DNA from: Musa acuminata AAA Group | Lineage: Eukaryota; Streptophyta; Magnoliopsida; Zingiberales; Musaceae | DNA: 64,000 nucleotides | Assembly: GCF_036884655.1 (NCBI RefSeq) | Contig: NC_088348.1 | Span: forward strand, 28,750,001-28,814,000 | Direction: 5' to 3' | Shown: piece after piece, positions 36,301-48,203 of the stretch | Layout: each line of letters starts with the position of its first letter | How positions within the stretch are numbered: position 1 is the first letter of the stretch | The notes under the pieces: generated by a model | The model's input: only the letters and a program-made list of their open reading frames with translations | The model's database searches: none | What the model was told of the DNA's origin: nothing | Program-made: the position numbers and the translations under genes

Positions 36301-38055
36301 TTGGCAATATAAAAAGTAATCTGCCTAGAAATTAGCTGTTAAATCATTTTCAAAGTTTATCATAAGCCAGAGCTTGCAACCAAGTAGCATGTTTCAAGAT
36401 TGAGGTTAGGGGAAGCTAGTAGTTCATATGAAGTTACTACAAAAATATAATGGATTTAGCTACTGATAACCATACACAATCAAGGAGAGCACAGACAACA
36501 CAATTTATTACCATGTAAACTTTTTTTTTCCAATGTATTCAGCAGTAATATAGCAACTCAATGGCCTGGCAACAACAACATAAATTTTGAGCCAAAAATT
36601 TTCCAATCAGTATAAAAGACTAATAGTACACATACCTAAATTAAATTAACTAAACATGATTGTAAACAGTGTCACATGATCAAACCTTGGGCTCAACCAC
36701 CATCCATGTTTTGACTCAAATGATCCACCAATCAACAACTATAGCAATAATGTGTTTGATAACATGATAAGCAATAATATCTTGTTGGATCTAATTATTA
36801 GACTTCAATCATGGATACATATTTTCAGATTCAAACCCGAATACTATAAGATAATGCATACAAGTTCAAGATGCAAAGCTGACCCCATAGCTAAATGGAT
36901 TAATTTTGGCATTCTTATCATAAAACAAGGTCAGATTTTGTTCAGGTTTTGTTGGCACTAAGACTGCCATGATAAAAGCTTAATATCCCACAGGAATGCC
37001 CCAAATTAGTATTCTTATGCTGGACATTTAACTCATATCCCTGTAATTAAGAAAAATAATAGTTCTATTATTAAAAACTAAATATATAGCATACATATAT
37101 GTTTATCTAATTATGCAAAGTACTCAGATCTTTAGCACAGAGATATATCTCAAACATCTCTATCCCTAAACAAGGGCACTAGAATTAGATTATATGGATG
37201 ACAGAGTGAGGTCCAACCTCCTTGCCATGTACATTAAGTTCATTCACCTTCGACAAATGCATATAACAATGCAGTAACATGCATGCCAAGGTTATGTTCA
37301 AACCCCTTTATCATCAAGATGTTATCTCACCTCAACTATCTCTGCCATTGAAAACATAGGCATAGTTTGATGTATTATGTGATATGGAATCCCAAGGGTC
37401 AATAAGCCATGCGAGAGAGGACTAATAATAGGTAAAAAGTATAAGTTTGAAAATTTTCTGTTGTAAAACAGGTCCTGAAACTTACACCTCCTTGGTTTCC
37501 TTGCCTGGTTAAGCAGTAGCTTCTCCTGTCAGTATATTTATAATCTACATAACAAGAAAAAAGAGTTGGCATTGATCAGATAATTAATTCACCCAAATAT
37601 GGATAACTATTTCATTAGAACATCAACTATCATTAAGAATGAACATACAAGATATAAGTCTTGCTATGTTCTTGGAAAATGACACGCACGAATGTCTAGC
37701 AACATAAATACAAAGTTAATCTTAAGATGACTTGTTGCTTTTGCCTTCTGAAAACCAGAAACTTGAAAAGATAGATTGGAATTCCAGATGCTGTCTGTGA
37801 ACCAACTCTAGAATCCAATGCTGTGATCATTTGATCCAGACGCTGTTGTAACAAATTCCAGAAGGAAAGACAAGTGCTCAAGAAAAGATGAATGCACAAA
37901 CAATCCTAAATGGCCATTATCAGTCAACATTTTATCTTTACTTTCATTAGTTATAAATGACAATGAATCAGAATTGAACCATGTCAGTTATTACCTGATG
38001 ACCTTTTCTAGTAGATGAAATTGTAGTAGCAATGAGTTGAGTTCTAAACTAAAGA
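33346..38055. other. Long spacer, no gene seen
   Basis: Starts with the DUF1685 5' UTR and promoter, including an ATG/GAT trinucleotide run near 33395-33412. The rest is AT-rich, with a short (TA)n at about 33841-33856, an AAG/GAA tract at about 34905-34930, and a direct repeat of GAGCTAAGTGATGA near 34500 and 34533. ORFs are short and without domains. No known miRNA or tRNA was recognised by eye. Confidence 0.45.
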
Positions 38056-38059
38056 CATA

Positions 38060-38512
38060 CAACAACAATAATAAAACCGTAAGTCCCCACTATTTGGGAG
38101 CGTACTTGGATTTTTTGTCATCATTGAGAGCTGAAATCGATTAATATCCATGTTTATGAGATTTGACATAATTTTATGCTAGTTGTCAGTGACTTAACAT
38201 AACCCTCTACCTTTTTCAACCAAAGATAGCCTTATCCTAGAACAATATTCTAACTCTATTCCTTTAGTTCTAAGCTAAAGGCATGAATTCAGAAACAGAG
38301 AGAGAATACTACTCTAGGTTCAGACTATCTCTGGATAGTTTTGCGCTAGTTGTCAGTGACCTAATGCAACCCTCCACCTTTTTCATCCAAAGATAGTCTT
38401 AGCCTATAACAGTATTCTAACTCTGTTCCTTTAGTTCTAAACTAAAGGTATGAATTGAGAAATAGAGAGAGAGAATACTGTTCTAGGTTCAGACTATCTC
38501 TGGATATGAAAT
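38060..38512. repeat. SINE-like tail plus 170-bp tandem duplication
   Basis: ACAACAACAATAATAAAACC then TAAGTCCCCACTATTTGGGA (about 38060-38100) resembles the conserved 3' part of Au-type plant SINEs. Behind it, a unit of about 170 bp (GCTAGTTGTCAGTGACTTAA ... GTTCAGACTATCTCTGGATA) is present twice in tandem (about 38176-38338 and 38346-38512). Confidence 0.55.
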
Positions 38513-38891
38513 ACAATTTGAGCAAATTCAGTATAAAATCGCAGGTTTGTTGCAATATATGTTCAAAGCAATAGGCAGAACTTCTGTCACTTCTATAGCA
38601 AGAAGAAGTAAAAGATATGACAAGAAGCAAAGAAAACCAAAAAGGATCTGCAAAGCTATTCATTGATAGTAGGACCCAAGGCACAAAAGTTTTTTTCATT
38701 GCATCAAAGGACCTAATATCTTTGTCCAATCCCACATATTGAAATTTAAATAATATTTCTAATATTGAATACTAATTAAGAGTTTTCAATATCTATCATA
38801 AGATTGGATATTGGATAACACTTCAAAATTTTCAATAAGTCTTCAATTAGGGAAGACCCCAATTATGACAAGGTATAGATCGAAAGCCCAT

Positions 38892-38938
<47 letters not shown>

Positions 38939-39925
38939 TAGTTAAGTTTACAGCATTTATTAAATGAAATTATTTAATGTAATTCCAAGAAATGAAAAAG
39001 CTTCTGCAGAGTGATTTTCAATATCTGTATATCCGTGTCAAAAGAATAAATCTTTAAAAGGAGAAGACTGGACCTTAGGAACCAGCCATGTGGAACACCT
39101 ATGTATAACGACATCGTACATAGTTTCCTTTGCTGAACTTCTGATTCTTTTTTAATCCATGATAGTGTCATTTATAACATGAAATGCTGCCTCTTAACAT
39201 GGAGTTCCTCGGGCAACTCTATGCTGTTAGGTCTCTTGGAAGTATTGTATGAGGAGGCCCGGACTCTAGAGCATCTGCATATTAAGACACATGGTTAATG
39301 CTGAACTGTCATATAGAATATAAATTGAACTTAAGCTTTGATCAAACAAAAGTTACTCTAAGGTTTCCTTTCCCTTCACTGGAGTGCTCTGGCCCTGCAT
39401 CACAAGGCATAGTATATCTGGTAATCTGACACGGAGGAAGGATCAGTTATTTCTTCATACAAAATAATATATAGAGCAAATTATAAATCCCTCCAGTTTT
39501 TAGGTTACAAAAGAAAAGTATAACCCCATGCCGTTCCAGGAAACAGCATGGACTTCTAGACAAACAGAGAGTCCTTTCAGCTTTAGATAAATAGGCAAAT
39601 AGGATGAATGCTCATTAAGTAACAGAAAGAAAAAAGCATGTTGGTATAGTTATTGGGCATTCATGGCATGTAACTTAACAAGCCTATTCAATCCATGTCA
39701 ATTTATCTGGCAATAGCTGGTCCTGCCTAGGAAGAGACACTTCTTACATATTGTTTGACAAAAATAATTTTGGGGACATTATATAGTTCTTTGGTGAAAG
39801 CTTGTCTGAGACAATGGTTGATCAAACAAAGCTCATAGTTCTCCAGAAAAGTATAATAGCTTTTATACAATATGGCGACAAACTTCCTTTTAGAACCAAA
39901 CATCCTAAGAGTTACATATTTACTG
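38513..39925. other. Spacer with (GA)n microsatellite
   Basis: A pure GA run lies at about 38894-38934. The remainder is AT-rich and probably ends with the 3' UTR of the SAP-like gene. No coding region is recognised. Confidence 0.5.
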
Positions 39926-41894
39926 CTAGAAATGAGCAGGTACCGATTCATCTTGAAACACCGGCATTGGTTCCTTGGGAACCAAAGTTCCATAATTACT
40001 ACATGCTTGCTGATAGAAAAGACCATTTGCTGCTCTCATCTCTGATTGTGCATCAGCCATTGGACCATCTAGTAACCTCTGTCCAGTAAGTTGACAATAA
40101 TTTGACAGCCCTCCATGTGAACACACATTATCTGGCAGCTCATTCGTGCAACATATAAATGAGCCTTCACAAGTTCCAGTATGATTTCTAAGATGACCAG
40201 AATGGTAAGTGTCCACACTATCTTGCATATCCTTAAACATAGGAAGGTTATTTTTATCGGGAACATCATTCAGTGTGTTGCATAAAGCCTTAACTTCAAC
40301 ATCAACAAAATCGACACATGCAGTCTTAGGAGTGGAGCCATCATTTGTCACAGGATAAATGCCATCATCATCCTCGTTAGTAATAGATCTCATAGAAGCA
40401 TTAGGTGGCGATGCATTGCCCTTAAGCATCGTAAAGGAAGCATCAAAAGAGTCTTGAGTTAACAACATCCCTTCTCGGGCGCAAGGTGCAGTATCAAACG
40501 CCAGGTGGTTTTGTGCAGAGTAAGCTGCACAGGAAGATGAAACCACTTGATTCTCCTCCAAACATACTGATAAACAAACAGGAACACTGCCTGATGTCAA
40601 AATAGAAAATCCAGATGTCACTACAGTTGTATTGGGTGGATATGCCTCAGAATTACAATTTTCACTGACAACTGAACTTGAGGATGAATTAGTACAGCCA
40701 GTGTTCTGCTCAACTTCAATGCCTTGAAGGTCCATCCCAGTGTCATCAATTGGCAATATTTTAATATGATTGTCAACTTCTGGAGAATCACTGATATCTT
40801 TCGACAGAGTCCTTGTCTCATGTTTTGCATTCTGATGGACACACATTTCGTCCTTCATGCTATTGATCCATCCTAATGGACCAGAATTTAAATCAACATA
40901 TAAATTAATTCCCCCTTCTGACATCACAAAGAATTGAAGGGTAGGGGTTCTTGTAGAAATTTCATCAGAAGATACAAACCCACTTTCCATGGAGTATTCA
41001 TGAAGTTTATAAAGTTCACATGGCATAGGAACTGTATTACGAGTTTTAGTGTCTCTAATAGCATCATGGATCTGTTTCTGCTCTTCATTTCTTGGTCTCA
41101 CCAAATTTTCAAATTCACTTCTAATATTCGTTTTCTTGCACTCCAGACCAAGAATTTGGGTTGTTCTAGTCTCTTTCATATCAGCAGCAACACAGCTTTT
41201 TACTCCCTTGTTACAATGCTCAAAAGTAGAATAACCAATACTTTCAGTACCATTACTATTAGCAGGCCATGATGGACATAAAGCATTTGTAACAGTCTGT
41301 GGCAGCAACAAAAAACATAAATCTTCATGGAAAAGTCATTAACTGAGCAAACAAAATGTCCTAAATGAAATTACATGAAAAGAACCTAGTGTGAACTAAG
41401 AAGTACAAGCAATCAAATACAATTATCTATACCTTTCCTGAAGTTGGATTGACCATGTGGTCAATAACATCTATTTGATTACCAGTATGATAGAATGGTC
41501 GTTCATCACCTCGAATTTCATTAAAACCTGAAGACAGTCCATGTGTATCAACCTTGGAAGAATTAGCTTTTGGTTCGGATACAAGTGATTTTCTAGAAGA
41601 TCCATCCATCGAATTAATTGAATTCTCCAACAAAGCTGCTGAACTGGCATTTCTTTTCTGCAAAAACCATAAGAAAAGTATTTAATAAATTCAAACTAAA
41701 CTGCTACCGAGTGTACACGTATATCGGGGAACGTTATTAACTCTTTAATAATCCACCTTAAACAGTGATACCAGTGAGTCGGCTAGTTGAGCATGGCTTC
41801 TATTTGCAGGAAGATCATGCTGTTTACACAATTTTTGGAGCTCCTTTCTAGACATTGTGAGATAGAAGTCCAAGTTATTCTGGTAATCCATCAT
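39926..41894 (-). CDS. Uncharacterised protein with SAP-like N-terminus
   Basis: Three exons (41894-41757, 41657-41433, 41296-39926), all joined in phase 0, give 577 residues. Residues about 13-46 (TMSRKELQKLCKQHDLPANR, then SHAQLADSLVSLF) form a helix-turn-helix pattern like a SAP or SAP-like motif, which usually binds DNA or RNA. The remaining 530 residues are low in hydrophobic content, rich in Ser, Asn, Asp and Cys, and look disordered. Short conserved-looking islands include FFVMSEGGINLYVDLNSGPL around the middle and KEPMPVFQDE at the C-terminus. No enzyme domain is seen. The start has two adjacent methionines; a splice acceptor just upstream suggests a 5'-UTR intron. A nuclear role is an inference. 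Confidence 0.75.
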
Positions 41895-44205
41895 CTCAAC
41901 CTTCCACGCTCAACAGCTAATCCCCAATAATCATGCTATTTTGTCCACTAAGTAAAAAGAAAGAGAAAATTAAAGAAGTTGCAATATTTCTAGAATACAG
42001 CTGTAACTGCATACCAAAACAAGAAAAACAAAAGCATTAAATTGACCACATATTCTAGAGGAAGTGGAGGAGAGAAGAACAAGCAAGGTGGTTTCTCATA
42101 GATAAATTGCAAGAGAAGTCAAAACAAAAACAAAATAGTATCAGTAATATTAACAATATTAGAAAGAAACAGAAAATGGGACACAGCAATGTAAACTCAA
42201 AAGCAGGAGAAAACAGACGTGAAAGAATACATATACTTAAATTTTCCACCGCCACACAAGATAATGATGAGTGTCAAAATAGCACAAAATTTCTGATCAG
42301 ATAGTGATAAGAATTACCAGTGTTTGAGCAAGGTAACTAAGATAGAATGAACATAAATATAATCTGATCAGGAAAAGCCTACCACTATGACCAGGATGTG
42401 TGATGTGATCCACGGTGAAACTTTATGACATTTATTCTTTTGAGTGTGAGTTCGCCAAGTTTGATTGAGAAAGCTAAAAGATACTTGGAGCCTTAAGTGT
42501 CTTATTTTAGATGTTGGGTGCATATTGTATTCCGTAAGTTCTGAATTCAGAAACAGAAAGGGAAACACAGGTTGTTTCATTTCTCTTCTGTTGATGTTGG
42601 CTTTATGTAGAGAAAGAAATAGCAGGATTTTCAGACTTGTCACAGAATGTTGAGGAGGTTTTGGATAGGCCTGTTATGAGGTAAAATTACAATTTAACAA
42701 TCTGTAATTGGCTGTTCCTGATTGTTCTTCATCCTTTTCCCCCTTCATTTTCTTCCTTTATTTTCTGTTTACTGCATTTTGTACAACATTTTCTCTTCTT
42801 TTGTGCATTTAAGATCTTTGAAGTGAGTTCTGGTAGGGATCTTCCCTTCAGCTTACCTATTTTGAAATGGGTTCTGGTAGGAATCTTCCCTTCAGCCCAC
42901 AAATTTTGAAATAAGTTCTGGTAGGGATCTCCTTTCAGCTTTCCATAAGAAACCGTGAAGAGGGAAAAAAAATTCAACAAGCATCATTAGAAACAAACAT
43001 AAAAGTGAGAGAACATCTTTGAATTAAAAATCATATTAGTTTTCTGCTTGATCAAATTGGCAAAAGAACTTAGTTTAGGCCCTCTAATCACTAAGAAACA
43101 AGTACTAACGAAGAAGCACAATGATTTTTGGACTAATAATTCTTATTGTAAACCAAATTGGAGTTTGCAAATCTAAAGTTCAAGAACATCCGAGCCTGAC
43201 ACATTTTATTCTCATGATCACATCGAGAGGTTTTTAAGTAATTTCAGGACACAACCAAATTGTTCTCGACATAGAGATGGACCGGCTGACCCCGACAATG
43301 ATTCCACTGTACGTATCAGATTCATAAAGTGCAAGCAACAGCCCAAGAAAATACAATAGAATAGAGAACCTTCAAGTAATTGAACAAATTACTCAATTTG
43401 CAAGTACAATAAGCAAAAACGAATAATTGACAGCATCTTTAGGAATGAGAACGTGGGTCTTAGCATCACGATGAGGTTGTTCCTTTGCTGTAGAATCCAA
43501 AGCAGGCCTCCCTTCAAAATCCTCTTCGCGACCGAAACAACATAACCAGTCAGTTTCCTGGTAGTGTCACAATCACAACGAAAAAGAAACAAAGAGAACA
43601 AAAAAAAAATCCGAGTCCTTATGGTATCTTGCAATTGATCGCAGCTGTTTTCCCAATGGCAGCAACCTAAGAAGCCTAAAGGACTCAACTTGCCTGTGGA
43701 ATCCAATATCGCGTATCGAGAAACAAATCAAAGCAACCAGTAACTAAAACAGAATCCAATAGAAATCAGACTGAAGCGCTAAGAATCGATCATCTCAACA
43801 GACCCTGATGAACATCAAAACCGGAACACACCAAAGATCGAACCAGACCTACAGAAGCGGGAAATCTGGGAAGCAGAAAAAGAGGACCGCGTAGGATTCG
43901 GTAGAGTAGAAAGCGGGTGAAGGTTGCGTCAGCATGGTACCTCGTCAACACCAGGAACGCCGGAGCTCCGGTCGACCGCTGAGCGTTCGCCGATGGACAA
44001 AATGATAAGCCGAGAGGGAGAGAGAGCACTCAATTTGGATTTGGGTTCGACTTCACCGCATCGAGAACGAAAATTAACGGGTCGGATTCCGGTAGCTTTA
44101 AAGTTTGATCCGGCCCGTTTGAAATCCCCCGTGTATGGCCCGTTTCCTGACGCATTTCCACTAAATCGGACTCCCTAAGAATAACGAGACTGCATACGGC
44201 CATTA
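41895..44205. other. 5' region of the SAP-like gene
   Basis: Probably a 5'-UTR intron plus promoter. GC content rises at about 43790-44160, where the transcription start may lie. A 44-bp minisatellite is listed separately. No other coding region is recognised. Confidence 0.4.
42820..42945. repeat. 44-bp minisatellite, about 3 units
   Basis: GTTCTGGTAGGRATCT recurs at 42827, 42871 and 42915, a 44-bp period, with TTTTGAAAT.. between units. Confidence 0.85.
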
Positions 44206-45004
44206 AGGCTCATTAATATTATTATTTTTAATTAGACCGCTTAGCAATAGAATCTTTAAACTAGAAAATTTTATATTAGAATCTTTATCGTCATGAAAAA
44301 TAAAATATTTAAGTTTATTTATCCTAATGACATCGATTTTATCAATAAAAATATAAAAAAAATTAAATAAATAGATAATTTTAATATTACAATTGGTAAT
44401 GACAGACGATGTCGATGGTGATAGATAATTATACCGTTGGAGGCCTCGAGTAGTTACTATGAACGGACGAGGAGAGTAGTAATGAAAGATAAGGGCCACT
44501 TTGTATATATATTGATACCAATGTAGTGAGCGATCATTTTCACCGCTTTTCATCTGCATCGGTATTAACACGATTTGTTGAGTGATATTATTTTTCATCT
44601 ATGTCAACACCAACATAGTTCTCGAGCGATGTCGTTCTATATCTACATCGACACCAACACAGATGTAGAGCGGCAAAAGAGTCGCCCGATAACTACATCA
44701 ACATTAATACAAATGCAGAATGGCTCATCGTCTCTCATTGTTGTCAACGATAGTCACCTATAGCCCCCCAGTGGTATTGTCATCGGTCCACTAATGTCTC
44801 CGTCAATATTAACTGGAACGTTGAAATTATTTTTTACATATTATTTTTATATTTTTGTTGATAAAACTAACGATGTTAAAATAAATGGATCTAAATGTTT
44901 CACTTTTATAATTATAACTATAAGAATTTCAACATAAATTTTTTAAATATAAATATTAGAATACTAAGAAAGTCTAACTATGAGATTTAATATATAATTA
45001 GCCC
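44206..45004. mobile_element. Long-TIR Mutator-like element, family member B
   Basis: The right end reads ATATATAATTAGCCC (to 45004). The left end, near 44206, reads AGGCTCATTAATATTATTAT. The arms align inversely over about 180 bp, sharing blocks such as TCGATTTTATCAATAAAAATATAAAAA (left) and its complement (right). The interior has GACATCGTCTGTC-type and CACCAACATAGATGTAGA-type units, as in members A, C and D. No clear 9-bp target duplication remains. No transposase. Confidence 0.7.
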
Positions 45005-45527
45005 TACCACATCGTCATAAACACTTGATAATGACTCTTGATACGTAACATGTCCCCATAGAAAGCGTCCACTCTCCACTTAGTCACATAATGTACTTTG
45101 TGTTATAACTCGAATCTTCGTGGGTCGTCGTTGGGCCGAGCTATCACTTCTTGCAATCTAAGAGACCGGGTAATAATTCATTTAGGTGATAATGAATGCA
45201 TAATCTAAATCGAAGTCAGTAGTTTTTTAGCTTAGCTAAAGTGATCTCCTACTTGTTAGATCCATTAATGTGACCTAACAAAATGCAGACGCAACAACTA
45301 CCTTCAATATATAAAACATCCTTTTACGTTCGTTAATGGAAACATAAAAGGTTTCGAAGTATCATTTATGGAGATGTAACCAATAAAAGCCATCTTAATG
45401 GAACATTAGATGATAATTACACATGGGAGAAAACTTGTAACATGCAAGTGGTTCGGCAGTACTTATTGAGCCAACCAAAGCCAACACACTATGATCATTC
45501 CATCTTACCCACTCCCTCTCTCTCGCT
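45005..45527. other. Fructokinase upstream region
   Basis: Spacer and distal promoter. No coding region is recognised. Confidence 0.45.
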
Positions 45528-45535
45528 TATATTAA
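45528..45535 (+). promoter_or_regulatory. TATA box of the fructokinase gene
   Basis: TATATTAA lies 91 bp before the start codon at 45626, after a CT-rich patch. Transcription would start near 45560. The ATG at 45535 overlaps this box and so should not be in the mRNA. Confidence 0.5.
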
Positions 45536-45625
45536 TGGCTTTCCTCTCTTTCGTGTACACTACTAGCCGTAGCCCTTCAAACCTTCGTCTCTTCTCCTCT
45601 TGCAATTCTATCAAACACCTCCAAG

Positions 45626-46846
45626 ATGGTTACAGTGAACGGAGACTCCGCCGGCGCCGGCCTCATCGTGAGCTTCGGCGAGATGCTCATCGACTTCGTG
45701 CCGACCGTGTCGGGCGTGTCGCTGGAGGAGGCGCCGGGGTTCCTAAAGGCGCCCGGCGGCGCCCCGGCCAACGTGGCGATCGCCGTGGCCCGGCTCGGTG
45801 GCCGCTGCGCCTTCCTCGGCAAGCTTGGAGACGACGAGTTCGGCCGCATGCTGGCGGCGATCCTGAAGGAGAACGGCGTGGACGACGCCGGCGTGTCGTT
45901 CGACGCCGGGGCGCGCACTGCGCTGGCCTTCGTCACACTGCGCGCCGACGGCGAGCGCGAGTTCATGTTCTACCGCAACCCCAGCGCCGACATGCTGCTC
46001 ACGGAAGCGGAGCTCAACCTTGATCTCATCAGAAGGGTAGATCTCTCCCCGGACACCACACTACTTTAACGTAAGATTATGCTTGGATTCATGGTTGGAT
46101 CTACAGGCCGCGATCTTTCACTACGGATCTATAAGTCTGATCACGGAGCCATGTCGATCCGCTCATTTGAAGGCGATGGAGGCGGCAAAGGAAGCAGGAG
46201 CCCTGCTCTCCTACGACCCCAACCTCCGGCTGCCGCTGTGGCCGTCGGCGGCGGAGGCCAGGGAGCAGATCCTGAGCATCTGGGACCAGGCCGACATCAT
46301 CAAGGTGAGCGACGTCGAGCTGGAGTTCCTCACCGGCACGGAGTCGGTGGAAGACGAAGTCGCCATGCGACTCTGGCGCCCGAGTCTGAAGCTCCTCCTC
46401 GTCACTCTTGGGGAGAAGGGATGCAAGTACTACACCAAGGTACACAGATCTGTGGCTCAAGTGAGATCGAAGCCTTTCTGAGCTCCTGCTGACTTCGCTG
46501 GCTTTCTTGGGTCAAGGATTTCCATGGCAGCGTCGAGTCCTACGCCGTCAAACAGGTCGACACGACCGGTGCTGGCGACGCGTTCGTCGGCGCTTTGCTG
46601 GGGAAGATCGTCGAAGACCAGTCGGCTCTGCAGGTAGAGGACATGAGAGACGCTGTGCTTTGATTCATGTATCAGCAGTGAGATGCGTGTTGTGATGGAT
46701 TCTGTGATTTGTTGCAGGATGAAAAGAAGTTGAGGGAGCTGCTGAGGTTTGCCAATGCATGTGGAGCAATCACCACCACCAAGAAGGGAGCAATCCCATC
46801 ACTGCCTACTGCAGCAGAAGCCATGCAGCTCATGGGCAGTGCCTAA
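45626..46846 (+). CDS. Fructokinase (PfkB family)
   Basis: Four exons (45626-46036, 46107-46439, 46517-46633, 46718-46846) all break between codons and give 329 residues, the usual size. The enzyme phosphorylates fructose to fructose-6-phosphate with ATP, feeding sucrose breakdown products into starch synthesis and glycolysis. No transit peptide is visible: the PfkB fold begins at [14 protein letters not shown] (13-26), so it is probably cytosolic. The first PfkB signature is [16 protein letters not shown] (44-59). The second is DTTGAGDAF (263-271), with D269 as the catalytic base and the GAGD anion hole. Substrate-contact segments such as [10 protein letters not shown] and [10 protein letters not shown] are present. 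Exon 1 is very GC-rich. Introns are all short (about 70-85 bp). Confidence 0.97.
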
Positions 46847-48203
46847 GCCATGCTTAGATTGTGTTCTTCTTCTCTACAAGCTTGTTGCAGCTTCATGAGA
46901 ATTTTCCTTGTTTGAGTTATGATCTTATTTCCCTTCTTCCACCAAATTCCTCTGGTAGCTCCCATTTATCTTGGCTACATTGTGCTTATGATCAATGTTA
47001 CAGAAACTACTAATTGATGATGGCTTTTAAATGCTTTCATTCATGGCTAGCTGATTCATTTCATATCAAGGCATTGTGAAACAGCTTGAATATATCACTC
47101 TTTGTCAGAGCAAATCAAGCTGGACTGACAAGTAAATGATGCCAGACACTGAGAACTAAGCTAAGAAAGATGAAATGATACATATCATTGTGGATAATGA
47201 AGTTAAAATGCACACCACCAATACTCACTATTAAGGTTTACTGCAAGCAGAGGTAACAAATGAGCTCTTTTTTCTAGGGAGTGACTGTTTCTGTCAACAT
47301 GATTCCAAATGGCTATTTTGTGCAGGTTATGTTCATGAAAGTTCCATAATTCCTCAGTATTTGCTTAAAAGAAAGCAGTTGATGATTGGGTTGATAGATG
47401 CAGAGACCAAGCTGAGTGCACATTATATAAACAACTCTCTTAAATGAATTCTACACTGGAAGTGCACAAAATGGAGTAATTTGTGTTGCATTATCAAACA
47501 ATGACATCGACATCGATAAATCATGATTGAAGAAGTCTCAGGTTTTCAACAATATAATGCAATCTAGGCCACATTACAATGTTTGATCAATCTAAGCAGT
47601 GGTTGAGTTGGTACATACCATCTGATTTGAGCAGTACATCATTCTTGGATCAATCCTCCCAACTATCAGCATGATTTTTCTGCGAACAGCAAGTTTATGA
47701 AATGCCAATTGAAGATTGTGGTGGGCATTTCATGCTCACCTTCTATAAGATAAACTCCAAACCAGTTCTCTGTAACCAGTACCCACTGATTCATAGTAGA
47801 ACATATCAGCAGCTAAAAAGATTTGTTGTCAACCACAGTTGGGTATTGGTCAACCCACAATCTAAATCCTCTGACCATAATTTTACATGATTAGGATGCA
47901 ACAGATAAGTTCAATCCTCTGACCACAATACAACCTTCCTTGCAGAGAAGTTCATTCCTGGATGGGTGGAAGTGCCCATGAAGCCTCTAGATGAATGCAT
48001 CAAAGAAGTAGTTATATTCCATAATTATTTCGAGAATTAATATGTGACATAATGGCAATTGATATCCGACCTCGATATAAAGTTCTGCATTGATACATCA
48101 TTGATTCATCAGAGTTTGATGCAAGTTACTAACAAAGAAAAAACAAATAAAGCATTTTTTTTAAATGATATGCATGTCTAGTTGCAAAATTATCTATTTA
48201 TGA
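46847..48203. other. Spacer between two convergent genes
   Basis: Holds the 3' UTRs of the fructokinase (left) and trigger-factor-like gene (right). AT-rich, no further gene recognised. Confidence 0.5.

Noticed and set aside
44575..44763. ORF within member B as a small gene
   Set aside because: Repeat interior of the transposon with no protein-like composition.
45535..46023. Upstream ATG and overlapping 160-codon frame at the fructokinase gene
   Set aside because: The ATG overlaps the likely TATA box, so it should not be transcribed. The frame is an arginine-rich shadow of the GC-rich fructokinase exon.
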